Source: Branchiostoma floridae (lineage: Eukaryota > Chordata > Leptocardii > Amphioxiformes > Branchiostomatidae). Taken from it: a stretch of DNA of 64,000 nt. The notes under the pieces are model-generated. The model saw only the letters and a list, made by a program, of their open reading frames with translations, was not told the origin of the DNA and made no database searches. The translations under genes and the position numbers were made by a program. Position 1 is the stretch's first letter; the number at the start of each line of letters is the position of its first letter. The stretch covers positions 5,635,255 to 5,699,254 of the forward strand of contig NC_049986.1 of the NCBI RefSeq assembly GCF_000003815.2. Reading direction: 5' to 3'. Below are positions 12,901-24,800 of this stretch, piece by piece.

Positions 12901-14076
12901 CTTTGAACTCTTTTAGATTTGATAAGAACGAGAGAATGTTGGAACGTTAGAACTCTTAGTTCTTAGAACAGAACGTAGTTCGCGCACTTTGCGAGAGTTT
13001 ATCTCGGGTGAAGGTTGTCCACTTGACTTCAGATATCTAGGTAAAAAGAAGACCTCGAAAGTTATTTGAAAAAAGGGACGGTATAATTGCATCCGCGATG
13101 GAATTATGGGAGTTAATGTTTTAGGTTCAAAGATCTATATAGATTGTAGACACTGTTTAAACGTTGCGGTAAGATGGGAAATATTCACGTTGGTTCTATG
13201 TTCACGTTTTTCACGTTGACACTTTTACCGCGAAAGCAAAACTACTGTGAAAATTTTCCCTTTTTTACGGTAAAACCCTGCATGGTATAGTTACTAGTTT
13301 CAAGCCGCGAACTTTGAACAACGGCGAATAGCGGAATACTCCATTTTCTCCTCTCTTTTCTACAAATGAGAAAAAAAAAATACGTACGGCGATAGTTATA
13401 TTATGGAGAGGTTTTTTTTAGAATAGATTTGTAACGTTATTTGTTTGTATTTGTAAACGTGGCAACCCCAAATGTGATGAATGATTTTGAATTCGCGATC
13501 GTGTTTTGGTCTCAGTGAGGTGTCTGAAATATGGTTGCAATTTCTGTAAAAATCGCTAGGTAGCAGTTTTTACAGGTAAACAAAGCAAGATCACATCTGG
13601 AATTCATCAAAACAGAAACCCATGGCCACCTGCATGACACACCTACCTGATTTGCATTCGTGAAATTTTATGGTACTTTCCTGGCTGTCAATCCTAATCG
13701 ACGGTCTGGCCAATAAGCGAGATCTCACAACTGTAATTGGATTAAGGGATGGGCGTGTCCAGGCATGACGCACCACAGTTTCGTGTCACGTGTGGCTGTG
13801 TTGTCATCAGACTGAAATAAAGCTTACGCTATTCAGATGTTTCAGAGTCCAGGGTGACTTTGGGGGTGCTGTTATCCATTCTTGGACTAGAGCTAGGCAG
13901 AGAGCCTAGCTAGTCAATTCCTGCTAACACTAGCTAGGTACAGCCTTGCCTGCACAACCCTAGTGTAAACAACAAGGTAAGGCATTGTCAAAGTCTCAAA
14001 TTTCTTGGCAATTTGATACATAACGTTACATTTGTTGTTGTGTCGCAGTGTCAAGTGGTTTATAGTTTGGAGTTTT

Positions 14077-14433
14077 ACGGTTGTAGCTAGCACCCGTCCT
14101 TCCGTCCTTTGACGGAATTTTGCAGCTGGGGACGGAAAATGATCTGCCCGTTCCGTCCTCTGTGACGGACAGAAATCAGTATGTAAACTAAGATCATAGA
14201 ATAAAACTGTCGCCCTTGTGGAGTTTTTCACCAAAACAGATGCTGTTGAACAACTTAGTATACCAACCAAATTTACACCTCAAAATGCAGGAAATAGCTT
14301 GTCTGAGGGTCTAGATTGAAAAATTTGCCAGGGGAATATGCCCCAATCCCCAGACCCTCTTAGGAACGTCGCGCTTTCCGTGCTTGATAGGATTGACGGG
14401 ACGGAAAGTGATTTCAGGCTGGCTACAACCCTA
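14077..14433. mobile_element. hAT-like MITE, diverged copy
   Basis: The ends GGTTGTAGCTAGCACC and GGCTGGCTACAACCCT match the terminal inverted repeats of the better-preserved copy at 40934-41251. Internal GTCCTT, TTTTGCAGCT and GGGACGGA motifs are also shared. The left end is degraded and no duplication could be read. Confidence 0.65.
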
Positions 14434-15164
14434 AGGTCCGAGTTACGGCCTGACCGAGGGTAGGATTGCCCGACGGCCGAAGGAAACTCAAGTTTATCGC
14501 AAAAAAAGAGCAAAAGACGTGACATCAGTGCACATCATCTCAACAACTTTGTAAATTCAAACAAGAGAACCGGGCAAAGGAACAAAACAGTTGTTTAAGT
14601 TTTCATCAGCAGCGCAAGCAAGCAAGTTCGAATCTTTCAAATCGGACTATAGGGCGTTGAATTACATTTGTACTCTTTAATATGACAAAAGCTTTGAGTG
14701 CTCCATTGATTTGATATACAGTGTAGTTCTTAAAAAGAGTACCAAAGTCGCAGATCCATATGAAAAGTTTATGACAACTATACATCGTTTGTTTCAGGAG
14801 CTGCGGTCTATGACGACACTTACATGGCTCGGACCGGCGACGTTGTGACCTCTGACGCCCCTTACAAACTCAAGCTCAAGGTCAACGTGTCATCACCTAA
14901 CTCCATTGACAAGATCGAGTCCCCGAAGTCTTCTATTGACGTGACATATGGAGGTACTTCTGCACAGGTACTGGGACTTTTTATATTGACTGTCAGACAG
15001 TCTTATAAGGTTAACAATAGTTCACCTCATCCGCTAGGTAACAGGTGTATTTTGTTGTATCAAAAAATTTGATAGGGATATCAAGTTGTCAAATGGTGCT
15101 TTCAAATTGCAAGTTATGTCATCTATAAAAGTTAAAAACCACCCTCCATGGACTTGGTAGCCAC

Positions 15165-15313
15165 ACACACATACACAAAGTTTACGCTGCCGCAGTTACA
15201 CACACACACACACACACACACAGATACACACACATAGCTTTTAATATAGCTTTTATTAAAGACACATACACACACTCTCAAACGCATTAATGCAGAGTCT
15301 GACACACACAGAG

Positions 15314-15349
<36 letters not shown>

Positions 15350-15380
15350 TAAAAACAGACACACACACACACATATTTGT
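15165..15380. repeat. (CA)n microsatellite
   Basis: Several runs of CA dinucleotides separated by short unique segments, in a VWA5A-like intron. The open frame on the opposite strand rich in Cys and Val is a translation of this repeat. Confidence 0.95.
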
Positions 15381-16313
15381 GCACACATTAATACAGACTT
15401 AATTGCTAATTTCAGATTCTATTTAATGTCTTGACCAACTACGTATACATTAACTCTTTAAGTTTAACACCGTCTACCTACTCTGTGTCCACTATCAGGT
15501 TAGGCTGAAGGATGACCACAAGCTGGACTCAGATGTGGAGCTCTATGTCCACTACAAGGACAAGCACAGACCATTTGCAGTGACCGAGCTTGGACAAGGA
15601 ACAGGTACTATCATCATGTACATTCCTAAAGCTTTGAAATTCATGTTTACTTAGTAAGTATATATTTTACATTACCTACAAATTACATCAGCATTAATGT
15701 GTGTGTTTGTGAACACTATGAAATAATAAAGATTGTCTGGATGGATTGCCATGATATTTAGTATTTAGTGGGTAGGTGTTGATGAGACCGTTAACTTAGA
15801 GATTGAATTTCTTAGATTTCGGGCCCCCTATCAGCTTTCCTTGGCACTGCAGCTGAGCTTCTGGTTTTGATATCTCGTTCGGGACAAGCTATGGCCATTT
15901 TTGTTTGGTACATACATGATGTAACTGACATTAGTTTGGGCCCACCAGCAGACTTTCTTTGGAAGTGCAGGTGGCATTTCAGTTACAGTTTTTGAAACAG
16001 GATATGTCTATTTAGTTTTTTCATACCATATTTATGTTTCCTGCATATGCTTTATGCTGGTGTGTTCTTCTTTCTTTCTCCTTCTTCTTCTGTCACTTTT
16101 GGCGATGCCTAGGTGCCTACTGTACAGTAGTTTTTCCTTTTGTATTTTCTTTTTTGTTGGCAATGCCAGTGTGGAACTATAGTGTTGTGTACGAGTATCT
16201 TGACAAAAGGCAAATTCCTGGGAGTGAAATATCCTGCATTTTCTCATGAATGTTGCTTTCATTTTCTCATGAATGTTTGCTTTTTTTAGTAATGTATTTT
16301 TTTTTAAAAATAG

Positions 16314-16547
16314 ACGGCTTCATGGCAGACCACACCGTTATGCTGACCTTCGTGCCCGACCTTTCCCGCGAGGACCTGGTCGCCAACTGCGGAGAGTTCA
16401 TATTCATCCTGGACCGTTCGGGTAGCATGAGCGGGAACAAGATCAAGAATGCTCGCGAAACCCAGTCCTCCTGTTCCTGAAGAGCCTTCCCGTTGGCTGT
16501 TACTTCAACATTGTCGGATTTGGCAGCAGGCACGAGTCACTGTTCAA
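16314..16547 (+). pseudogene. VWA5A-like: VWA exon with MIDAS motif and 1-nt frameshift
   Basis: The exon encodes CGEFIFILDRSGSMSG, the first strand of the VWA domain with the DxSxS metal-ion motif, then KIKNARET. After this the expected LLFLKSLPVGCYF continuation lies in a different frame. The preceding exon leaves 1 nt and the following exon needs 1 nt, so the length should leave remainder 1 modulo 3 (for example 235); it is 234. This agrees with loss of one base near 16460-16468 and gives TGA at 16478-16480. Confidence 0.85.
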
Positions 16548-16574
16548 GTAAGTCCTAGAGTTTAAGTCATGACC

Positions 16575-16775
16575 TACTGTAAATGCATTTAGGTTTGCGG
16601 GGATTTAATTTTGTGGTAGCGGGAAAAAAGTCTTTTCGTGGTGGTTTTAATTTCGCAGTAGCACCATGGCCTGTAGTCTCTTACTGCCATGGAAAATGTT
16701 TGCGGTGGTTTTAAGTTCGCAGTTAAGCGGCCACCGCGAACATTAAATCACCATGAAAGTTTCTGCATTTACTGT
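16575..16775. mobile_element. MITE with ACTGTAAATGCA termini
   Basis: About 200 bp bounded by the inverted pair ACTGTAAATGCA and TGCATTTACTGT. The interior contains inverted GTGGTTTTAA and TTAAATCACCA type motifs. A related segment begins at 22791. There is no coding capacity. Confidence 0.6.
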
Positions 16776-17238
16776 GGCCTGTATTTTTACTGTGGCCTGT
16801 ATTTTTAACTTCTCAATATCACGGCTGTTTTGTAACAGTAATTAAGTTTATCTAACTATTTCTGGATCGTTGGTCAGCATTGCATTAAAATCACGTCCGT
16901 TGCATATGATTTCCTGACAGACCGTTGTGTTGACAAACTATTGCAATTATGATATATTTCTTATAAATAGAAGTACTTATTCTTATTAAATGCCCTAATC
17001 AGGTTTATAATGACAGATATGGTTATTGTAAACTTGTTGACATCTGAATTTTGTCCCTTTTAAACACCCCTCTTAAATGCACCAAAAAGCGATCTCACAT
17101 CGTTTTGTATTCCATATTTACAAACACTGCTATATACCGGTATGCTTTGCTTTTTAGCTTAGTTATAATGTTAATGATGTATGAATGCCTATCATACCTT
17201 GCTGTTTCTAAATGTGTCTAATGTCTGCACTACTACAG

Positions 17239-17272
17239 GGGCAGTGAAAAGTACGACAACAAGAGTCTGAAA
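17239..17272 (+). pseudogene. VWA5A-like: VWA5A-like split exon, 5' fragment
   Basis: After acceptor ACTACTACAG the frame reads GSEKYDNKSLK and is then interrupted by LINE sequence. With the 20335-20445 fragment it forms one exon of 145 nt, equal to 1 + 48 codons, which restores both frame and domain spacing. Confidence 0.85.
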
Positions 17273-20200
17273 ATTTTACGGGAGGGACTGTACACAACAA
17301 CAACTCCCTAGACCACGGAAGAATGCCAACACCGTTAATCTACTCAAAGTTCCAGTGCGAAAACCCCAGCCCAACTCCAATGCGGGAAGCTTGCCATCAG
17401 TATATATGTGCAACGCTCGTTCTCTCCTTAACAAACTGGATGAATTTGAAACCACTATCAAACAATATAACGCTGATGTAGCAATTGTCACAGAGACGTG
17501 GTTCTCCCCAGCGATACCAACTGAGTTCCTGAATATCGATAAGTACGCACTGTTTTCTTGTAGCAGAACTGACCGCCGTGGAGGAGGCGTGGCCGTCTAT
17601 GTCCACCAAGACGCCCAACCGAGGACCATCCCTCAGGTTTCTGTACCCCCAGAACTCGAATGCGTGTGGGTGTGGCTTCGGCCCCCTAGACTCCCGCGGC
17701 AAGTACCTTGCATCGCAGTCTGTGCAACTTACTTCCCACCCAACTCCAGGAACCAGGAGTTTCTCCTACATCACTTGGTGGACACGGCTGACCTCCTGAA
17801 AACCCTTCATCCTGACATCGGTCTCATATTTGCAGGGGACTACAACCGACTGGATTACCAGCCGCTTCTCCGGGCTCACAGACTACACCAAGTGGTCAGC
17901 TCCCCGACCCGTGGGGAGGCTACCCTCGACGTCATCATCACGAACTTAAAGTCTTCCTACAAACTTCCAGAGGTGACTAATCCAATAGGCACAAGTGACC
18001 ACAAGGCTGTTTGGTGGCAGGCAGGAGAGCGTGCACAAGGTACCAACAAGTCCAAGTACGTGGTCGTCCGTCCCATGCCGGACTCCAGGATACGGGACTT
18101 TGGGCAATGGATTACCTCACACAGCTGGCAGGAGGTGCTAGAGAAGGCCACTGTAGAAGAGAAGACAGCCGCATTCTACGGGACATTGCACTCAGCCATA
18201 GACAGGTTCTTTCCCCAAAAGAGAGCCAAGCTACATAAAAAAGACAAACCCTGGATCACTGCTTCGCTCAAGACACTGATACACAAAAGACAACTAGCTC
18301 ACAGTCGGGGTCAAGAGTTACTCTACAAGCTCCTCCGCAACAAGATCGCCCGTAACATTAAACAAGGGAAGAAAACCTTCTACCACGACCACGTGCAGCA
18401 TCTGAAGAAGGAGAATCCGGCCGAGTGGCATAAGACCATCAGACAGTTGGCAAACTGGTCAGCCCCTACCACAAACATCCAAGTACCAGGAGTAGACTCT
18501 ACCGACACAGCAGGTGTAGCAAACGCCATCAACAAGCACCTGGCGTCCATTTGCCAGGCGCTGAGCCCACTGGACTACAGCAAGCTACCATCGTACCTGC
18601 CGGCTTTGCCACCGCCCCAAGTCAACCCATGGGACATGTACAACCGGTTAAGCGGAACCAAGGTCTCAAAAGCCCCTGGCCCGGACCAGATGCCGCCTAA
18701 AATCATAAAGGAGTTTGCCTACGAGCTTTCCTTGCCACTGACAGACATCCTTAATGCTTCACTGCGAGAGGGAAGAGTACCGCCTGAGTGGAGGGAAGCC
18801 ACGGTAATCCCCGTCCCAAAAAAACAGCCAACTGACCTTGACAGCATCCGCCCAGTCTCTCTCACGGCTCAGTTTGCTAAAGTCTGCGAAGGATTCGTCT
18901 CCTCCTGGATCCTGTCCGACATAGCACCTCAAATGACTGCAAACAGTTTGGGAATTCCAAAGGATGCTCCACAACACATTGTCTCATCGACTTGCTGAAC
19001 TTTTTCTTCTCCGGGGCTGAAAGGAAAGCAACAGTGGGCACCTTGATTTTAACTGATTTCTCAAAGGCATTTGACAGAGTGTGCCACAACACTGCCATCG
19101 CTAAACTGATCAGCATGGGGGCAAGAGCTTCTTTAATCCCATGGCTGTGTAGCTTCATGGCTGGTCGGAAACAGTGCGTCAGATATCGGGGGTCAGTGTC
19201 AGACTGGGAGCCATTAACAAGTGGAGTGGCCCAGGGAACTCTGCTAGGTCCGCTAGTTTTCCTAGCAATGATAAATGACATCAAACCCGTAACTTCAAAC
19301 TCTCACTGGAAGTATGTCGACGACTTCAACCTCGGTGAAATAAGACCAGTTACGGTAGCAACAACCCTCCAGACTGACCTCGACAACCTTGAGAGCTGGT
19401 CCGCGAGCAATTCTATGAGCCTCAATCCCAAAAAGTGCATGGCGATGCATTTCTGCTTCATGCGTCAACCGCCGCAGATACCGGCACTTACCCTTGGTGG
19501 ACAGAACCTTGCCATTGTCACACAGGCCAGGCTGTTAGGACTACACATTAGATCGGACCTACGTTGGGATGACCAAGTAGACGTGATGGTGTCTAAAGCC
19601 AGCAAGCGTCTCTTCCTCGTCAGCAGACTGCGCCGATCCGGAGTACCAGAATCTGATCTCACCATAATATACTGCGGGTACATTCGCCCCATCCTGGAAT
19701 ATGGTGCTCCCTGCTGGAGTGCCGCACTCACAAGCAAACAGTCTGCAGCCCTAGAGCGAGTGCAGAAACGTGCCTGCAAAATGATCATTGGACGACGGTA
19801 CGACTCCTACTCAGAAACGCTAGAACAGCTCAATCTCCAACGCCTATCAGACCGCCGTCGGAGCCTGTGTGTTGACTTTGCTACCAAAGTTGAGAAATCC
19901 CCACGGTTCTGTTCTTGGCTGCCCCCCACCCGTGTACAACAGCACGGTAGAAACCTACGTAACTCTGGACAGTACCAGCAGCCTTCTGGGTCAAAGCGCT
20001 ACAGGTCAAGCGCCATCCCGGCCATTGTGGAAACGCTTAACGGACTCTATTAAACTGAACTGAACTTTACTCGTCAGTCACACGTTGTCTTGTCGAAGTT
20101 TTAAAAGTCTATATAAAGTCTGTAAATAGTGGAATACTTTGAACAAATTCGTATTACTTTGATATTGTATTTTAACCAGCATCTATTGACCCATTGTTTT

Positions 20201-20334
20201 AACGTCGTGCATAAAGTTTTCTAATCGATGTATGCTGAATTTGAACATGATTGTAATGCCCTCGCAATTCAGCCTCTTAGGCTGCCAGGAGGACTATTAT
20301 GCTTATTGCTTAATAAACCAGTCTACTACTACTA
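17273..20334 (+). mobile_element. CR1/L2-like LINE, 5'-truncated, frameshifted
   Basis: A non-LTR retrotransposon encoding endonuclease and reverse transcriptase. The first frame (open through about 17330-18997) has the endonuclease motifs CNARSLLNKLDEF, GDYNRLD and TSDHKAVWW, then the RT start APGPDQMP and SLTAQFAKVCE. A 1-nt shift near 18945 moves the rest to the frame ending at 20053, with TDFSKAFDRV, GVAQGTLLGPLVF and the catalytic YVDDFNL. The N-terminal ~120 residues present in the 48-kb relative are missing. The 3' end has a CAGCC/GGCTG hairpin (20264-20285), a TTAATAAACCA motif and a short CTA repeat. No clear target-site duplication is seen. It sits inside a VWA5A-like coding exon. 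Confidence 0.9.
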
Positions 20335-20445
20335 ACAGCCTGTAAGGCTCTGGGGAAGATGGAGGCAGACTTGGGCGGAACTGAGATCCTTCAGCCTCTA
20401 CAGCATGTGTACAAACAGCCTCCAATAGCAGGGCATCCGAGACAG
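20335..20445 (+). pseudogene. VWA5A-like: VWA5A-like split exon, 3' fragment
   Basis: Resumes directly after the LINE with TACKALGKMEADLGGTEILQ and ends at GHPRQ before donor GTGGGG. ADLGGTEIL is a highly conserved VWA5 segment containing the MIDAS threonine. The number of residues between the two fragments' flanking motifs matches the VWA5A family as I recall it, with nothing lost. Confidence 0.85.
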
Positions 20446-22182
20446 GTGGGGATAATATGCTCAGTCTGTTATACATGTTCAACAACGGGAGGGCTGGGAC
20501 AGCGTGATGCGAAATACACTGTGCTAATGATAGGATGCTTTAGTCTTCTGTCGATAGTGCAAAAATGTGACATTATCATAGGCCAATATTGTTAATCTAT
20601 TGATTATAGGGATGACATCTGGAGGTGAATCAGTTTCCAAAAAAAGTCTCCAACCATACTGTAAGTTGCACAAAGCAGCTTTAATATGAGCACATACATG
20701 CCTAAAATATTAGATTGCAAAAAAGATATTGGAAAATGGATTGTGAGAGAATCTATTGTTCGTTATACCATACTCTGTGTATTAAATCATTTGTAACAGT
20801 TCTCATCATCATCATCATAACAGTTCTAGGAACATCCTAACAATAATCCGCCTGCTTTTTCTTTCTGATAGAACACACATTTCTTGCCCATCTAACTTAC
20901 TGTAGAAATCCCCATGTTTGAATACCGTATTCTGCTACTGTGATTAATCTGCTGTTGTGTGCTTTACTCTACAGCTGTTCCTGTTGACTGATGGAGAGGT
21001 TTGGGACACGCAGGCGTGTGTGAGGGAGGTGGCGAAGCATGCCGACTCTGCCAGGTAGGAGACAGTCACTGATATTCTATTAGTTTTGGGGGTGGAGGAG
21101 TAGGCCAGGGGAGAGGTAGGGGAGGGGTGAATGTTGACATTCAAATGCACAAGGGTGACAAGTCTGATTTGGCTGCAGTACCATTACTCTCTAATAGGGG
21201 AAGTTTTTGATCCATGAAGGGGCTACAAAGATAAAGCTTTGAGTTGAGAAAGCTCAACTTGTATGTTGCATTACAATTGCCTGCACAGACATACTACGTC
21301 GTATTCTATCAAGGTACACAATTTGATTTAGGCCATTGTAGCACCTTCATGGATCAAAAGCTCCCTCTAGTTAAGAGTGATTGTACTGCATCAAAATGAA
21401 ATTTGCCTTCCATTGGGACTATTATGCTGTTGTTACGAACCCTACTCACACTATCATGTTTGGTGTAACAGGTGCTTCTCTGTTGGTATCGGTGAGGGTG
21501 CGTCCACTGCTCTGGTCAAGGGCGTGGCCAGGGCAGGGCGTGGCAAGGCGGAGTTTGTGTCTGGCACAGACAGACTGCAGGCAAAGGTACTGAACTACCT
21601 TATTCATGAACAATCACTGTCAAACCCCAGTAGATATCATTAAGGACCAGATCTACAGATTGAAGGACCATTTGGATATCATGATAAGTCCCTTGTGGTC
21701 AGTTAGATAATTTTTTGTCATTGACCCCACAGTATGTAATGTCCATTGCATTGTTACCACAGCATCAGTGTTTCTTCTCTGACATCCCAGAATAATCATT
21801 CTGGAAAGCTCAATAAATACAAATAAATAAAATAAAATGTAATACTGTGTTGTCAATCCCCCCCCCCCCCACACACTCTGCAGGTGATGCGGCTGCTCAG
21901 CTGCGCCCTCCAGCCCACAGTGACAGGTGTAGGTTTGACCTGGCAGCTGCCTGTCGGGGTGACAGCTGTGCCCATCCCCTCCACACCCCCTCCCATTTTC
22001 AGTGGGGACCGTTTCATCATGTATGCACAGCTACAGGGGCAGGTGGGAACATATTCCTTTCTTCTTACAGCTGGGGCTATTTTGTTGCCAGGTGTAAAAA
22101 ACATGATGTCGTACCTGTGCCACAATAATGTTCGATATGTGACTGTTCTGGACCATGTGATATATGTGATATCATGTGCTAC

Positions 22183-22330
22183 TGTGTCACTGACGAAAGG
22201 TAGTGGATGATAGAGTAAGACGTGAAACATACATATACATGACCGTTTCCACAATCATATCCAGTTGCTTGAGTAACTGCTGTATATGGCATGTCTTATT
22301 ACCTGGATGTATAAGTTAAAACCTTCATTG
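22183..22330 (+). repeat. Penelope-like remnant with hammerhead-like core
   Basis: Contains CTGACGA (22190-22196) and GTGAAAC (22222-22228), then GACCGTTTCCACAATC and TCCAGTTGCTTGAGTAACTG, in the same order as the 6.3-kb copy on the other strand. The stem between the core halves is less perfect here. No element protein is found nearby. Confidence 0.45.
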
Positions 22331-22790
22331 ACACAACAAATGCCTTATTTTGTACTTTCCTGTGACAGGTAAGTACAAAATAAGACATTTTCTCAGTAGT
22401 AAAGCAGTCAGTGGATAGAACACCGGCTTTGTCCGGGTTTGTGGAATGTTGTTCAAACGTGTTCTATGCGGTCCCAAACATAATTGAGTCTATACTCCTT
22501 TGTCTATCTTCATAAGTTGCCAGTTATAACTAAGTCTTTCTGATCCAGATATCATCAATTGTCTGACATAAGTGCTGTTTCTTATCTCAATTGACCTAAA
22601 GCTTCCTTCTTCTAGCTGCCGGTGGATGTCACGGAAGGCTCTGTAACCCTGTGTGGCCAGATGCTTACTGAGGAGATAAAACACAACCTGAACCTGAGCC
22701 TACAGTCCCGGGATCAGGAGATGCCGAGTGCAGAGGACAGCCCTGAGCCACAACAGTTACACAGGCTGGCGGCTAAGACTCGCATCAAAG

Positions 22791-22885
22791 GTACTGGAAA
22801 TGCATTTTAAGTTTGCTTGCATTCGATTTTGTGGTAGGGAGAAAATATGTTCGTGATGGTTTTGAGTTTGTTCATGTGGTGTTTT
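22791..22885. repeat. partial ACTGTAAATGCA-family MITE
   Basis: Starts with GTACTGGAAATGCATTT and continues with a TTTGTGGTAGGGAGAAAA block like that in the 16.6-kb copy. The other end is not recognisable. Its first bases coincide with the donor site of the 22616-22790 exon. Confidence 0.5.
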
Positions 22886-23963
22886 GGCCACACCACTTTT
22901 ATTTGTTGTTTCTCGAATTTCCCGACCCTATGTTTTCAAAATTTTTAATTGATGGCGACACATTGACTCGAAAATGGGAAAATATGAAGCTGCTTGGCCC
23001 AGCAAAGCTACAAATTTTAGGTAAATACTCCAGAAAAGATCTAAACTTGGGAAGCATTTCAATTCAAGTACATGTAGAAAATCTGAAAACTATTACACAT
23101 GATTGTTCTATTACAAGTTTATCCATATACATTTCTGTCACACAGATTTCTTCAAGACTTGCCCAAAATGGTGGATGTCACTTTTCAATTACGGGGTGCA
23201 TAATTTCAATCAAAAATGGTTCATTTTTAAATAAAAATAGGTTCTGGCAGCCAGGGGCTGAATTGTGTCTTCTTGTACTTAAAAACTAGATGCTTAATTT
23301 TGACATACATATTACTAAAACCTGATTACTTTTAAAACTTATGATCTGAGTATTAGTATTTTATTGGATATGGAAATATAATATGACATATAGCTCATAA
23401 ACAGTGTTATTTTGTTTTGTTGAGTAGTCTTAGCATTGATGGTACTTGACAATTGCAGAATCTTGCAGTGCGGATGGTAGGAACTCAGTGTTTGTCACCC
23501 TCACACTCATGGTTGACAATCGGATTGCAAGTTTCGAACAAACAGCGTACGCATGGTACGGCGCGGCGTGCACAAAGATCTGTTTATCTTTGCATGACGG
23601 TAATGTTTTTTTTTCATATGCTAGGTTGGTATACGTTGATGCCGTGGTTACCTATGCCCACAGAACCGACAACTGTTAAATTCGGTACCTAAATAAAGAT
23701 GTCTGGATGCTGAAAGTACTGTGAAACGTTATGCCGGTACTGTTATCTTGCTCTTGAATATTTAATTTAATGAGTCGCCTTATATGGCGCCTTTCCGAGC
23801 TTTCGACAACAAAAAGCCATCTCTCCAATGGGCTGACAATTGCTTAGAAGCCACGCCCCTAATAACCGAATACTGTGGCTGAGTTGTCAGGGGTGATATG
23901 ATCATTAGGCTTTGCCGCGATTGTCAACCGTGAGTGTGAGGGTGGTGTTCGTGAGTTCTGCAG

Positions 23964-24053
23964 GTTACGACCATGTGTCTGTCCACGGGTTTGCAGTGAC
24001 AGGTCTGCAGTTCTTTCTGACTTATGCGTACTTGCTGCAAACCTACGTCAGAG
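23964..24053 (+). other. possible optional 90-nt exon
   Basis: A 90-nt segment with acceptor TTCTGCAG and donor GTTAGT. Its phase (2 nt in, 1 nt out) matches the exons on either side (22616-22790 and 24128-24358), and it is open throughout, including HGFAVTGLQFFLTYAYLL. The VWA5A family as I know it has no such insert here, and the two neighbours join in frame without it. It could be a cassette exon or chance. Confidence 0.25.
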
Positions 24054-24565
24054 GTTAGTCCTTCTTACCTTATCTTCTGTAATCAAGGAAATATGGTAAC
24101 AACGAAATTGTATTTCCTTTCAACCAGAGCTAGAGGTGAATCTGGAAAAGGATGACAACGATGACAGCGAAACAGTGTCAGATACGACAAAGAAGCAGAT
24201 CATCGACCTCAGCGTGGCGACCAACGTGGTGTCCAAGTTCACGTCCTTTATTGGCGTGGACAGCGAGCGGGGAGAACCGATCGAGGGCGCCATGGTACAA
24301 CGGAACGTCCCGCGCCCACAGATGATGATGTGTAGGGCAGCATACGCAGCACCACCAGGTAAATGAGGTTCTGAATTAGATTGAACCGTACCATAAAACT
24401 GTCTGGGAAAGTAACATGCAAATAATAGAATTCCCCTTAGTTTGGATCCCAGTTTTTTGGCTACTGCTGATAATAGCAATGCATGGGCTCATTCTCATTG
24501 AAATGTACCAAAAATGCTATCACCTGCCTCTGCTACTTGCTATAAAGCAAATTACACTTTCCACA

Positions 24566-24800
24566 ACCCCTGTAATGTTTTACAGAAGATCTAGATGAAC
24601 TATAACATTTGTATTCGGTTGTCAGCTTTTAAAAAATCATGGGTGGTGTTTCATCCCCTAAAGAATAGTTGTTGCCTGAGTAGACAAAAATGATACAGTA
24701 TCCAAAAATGTAACAAAATTGAAATCAGATCCCAGAATGATTGTTTGGAAGGAGTAGCCAATTTCAGATAAAGTCAGATCACTACTGTCACATTGGTCAG
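24566..24800. repeat. interspersed repeat, copy also at 30.3-30.6 kb
   Basis: Shares long blocks with 30335-30590: CACAACCCCTGTAATGTTTT, TTTCA-CCCCTAAA, CCAAAAATGTAACAA, CCCAGAATGATTGTT and a terminal CAGATC-CTACTGTCA. Both are non-coding and diverged. The family is unknown to me. Confidence 0.65.

Noticed and set aside
15132-15386. Cys/Val-rich minus-strand ORF
   Set aside because: Produced by the (CA)n microsatellite.
22813-23289. 158-codon plus-strand ORF in a VWA5A-like intron
   Set aside because: Low-complexity composition, starts in MITE sequence, no splice partners and no recognisable motif.
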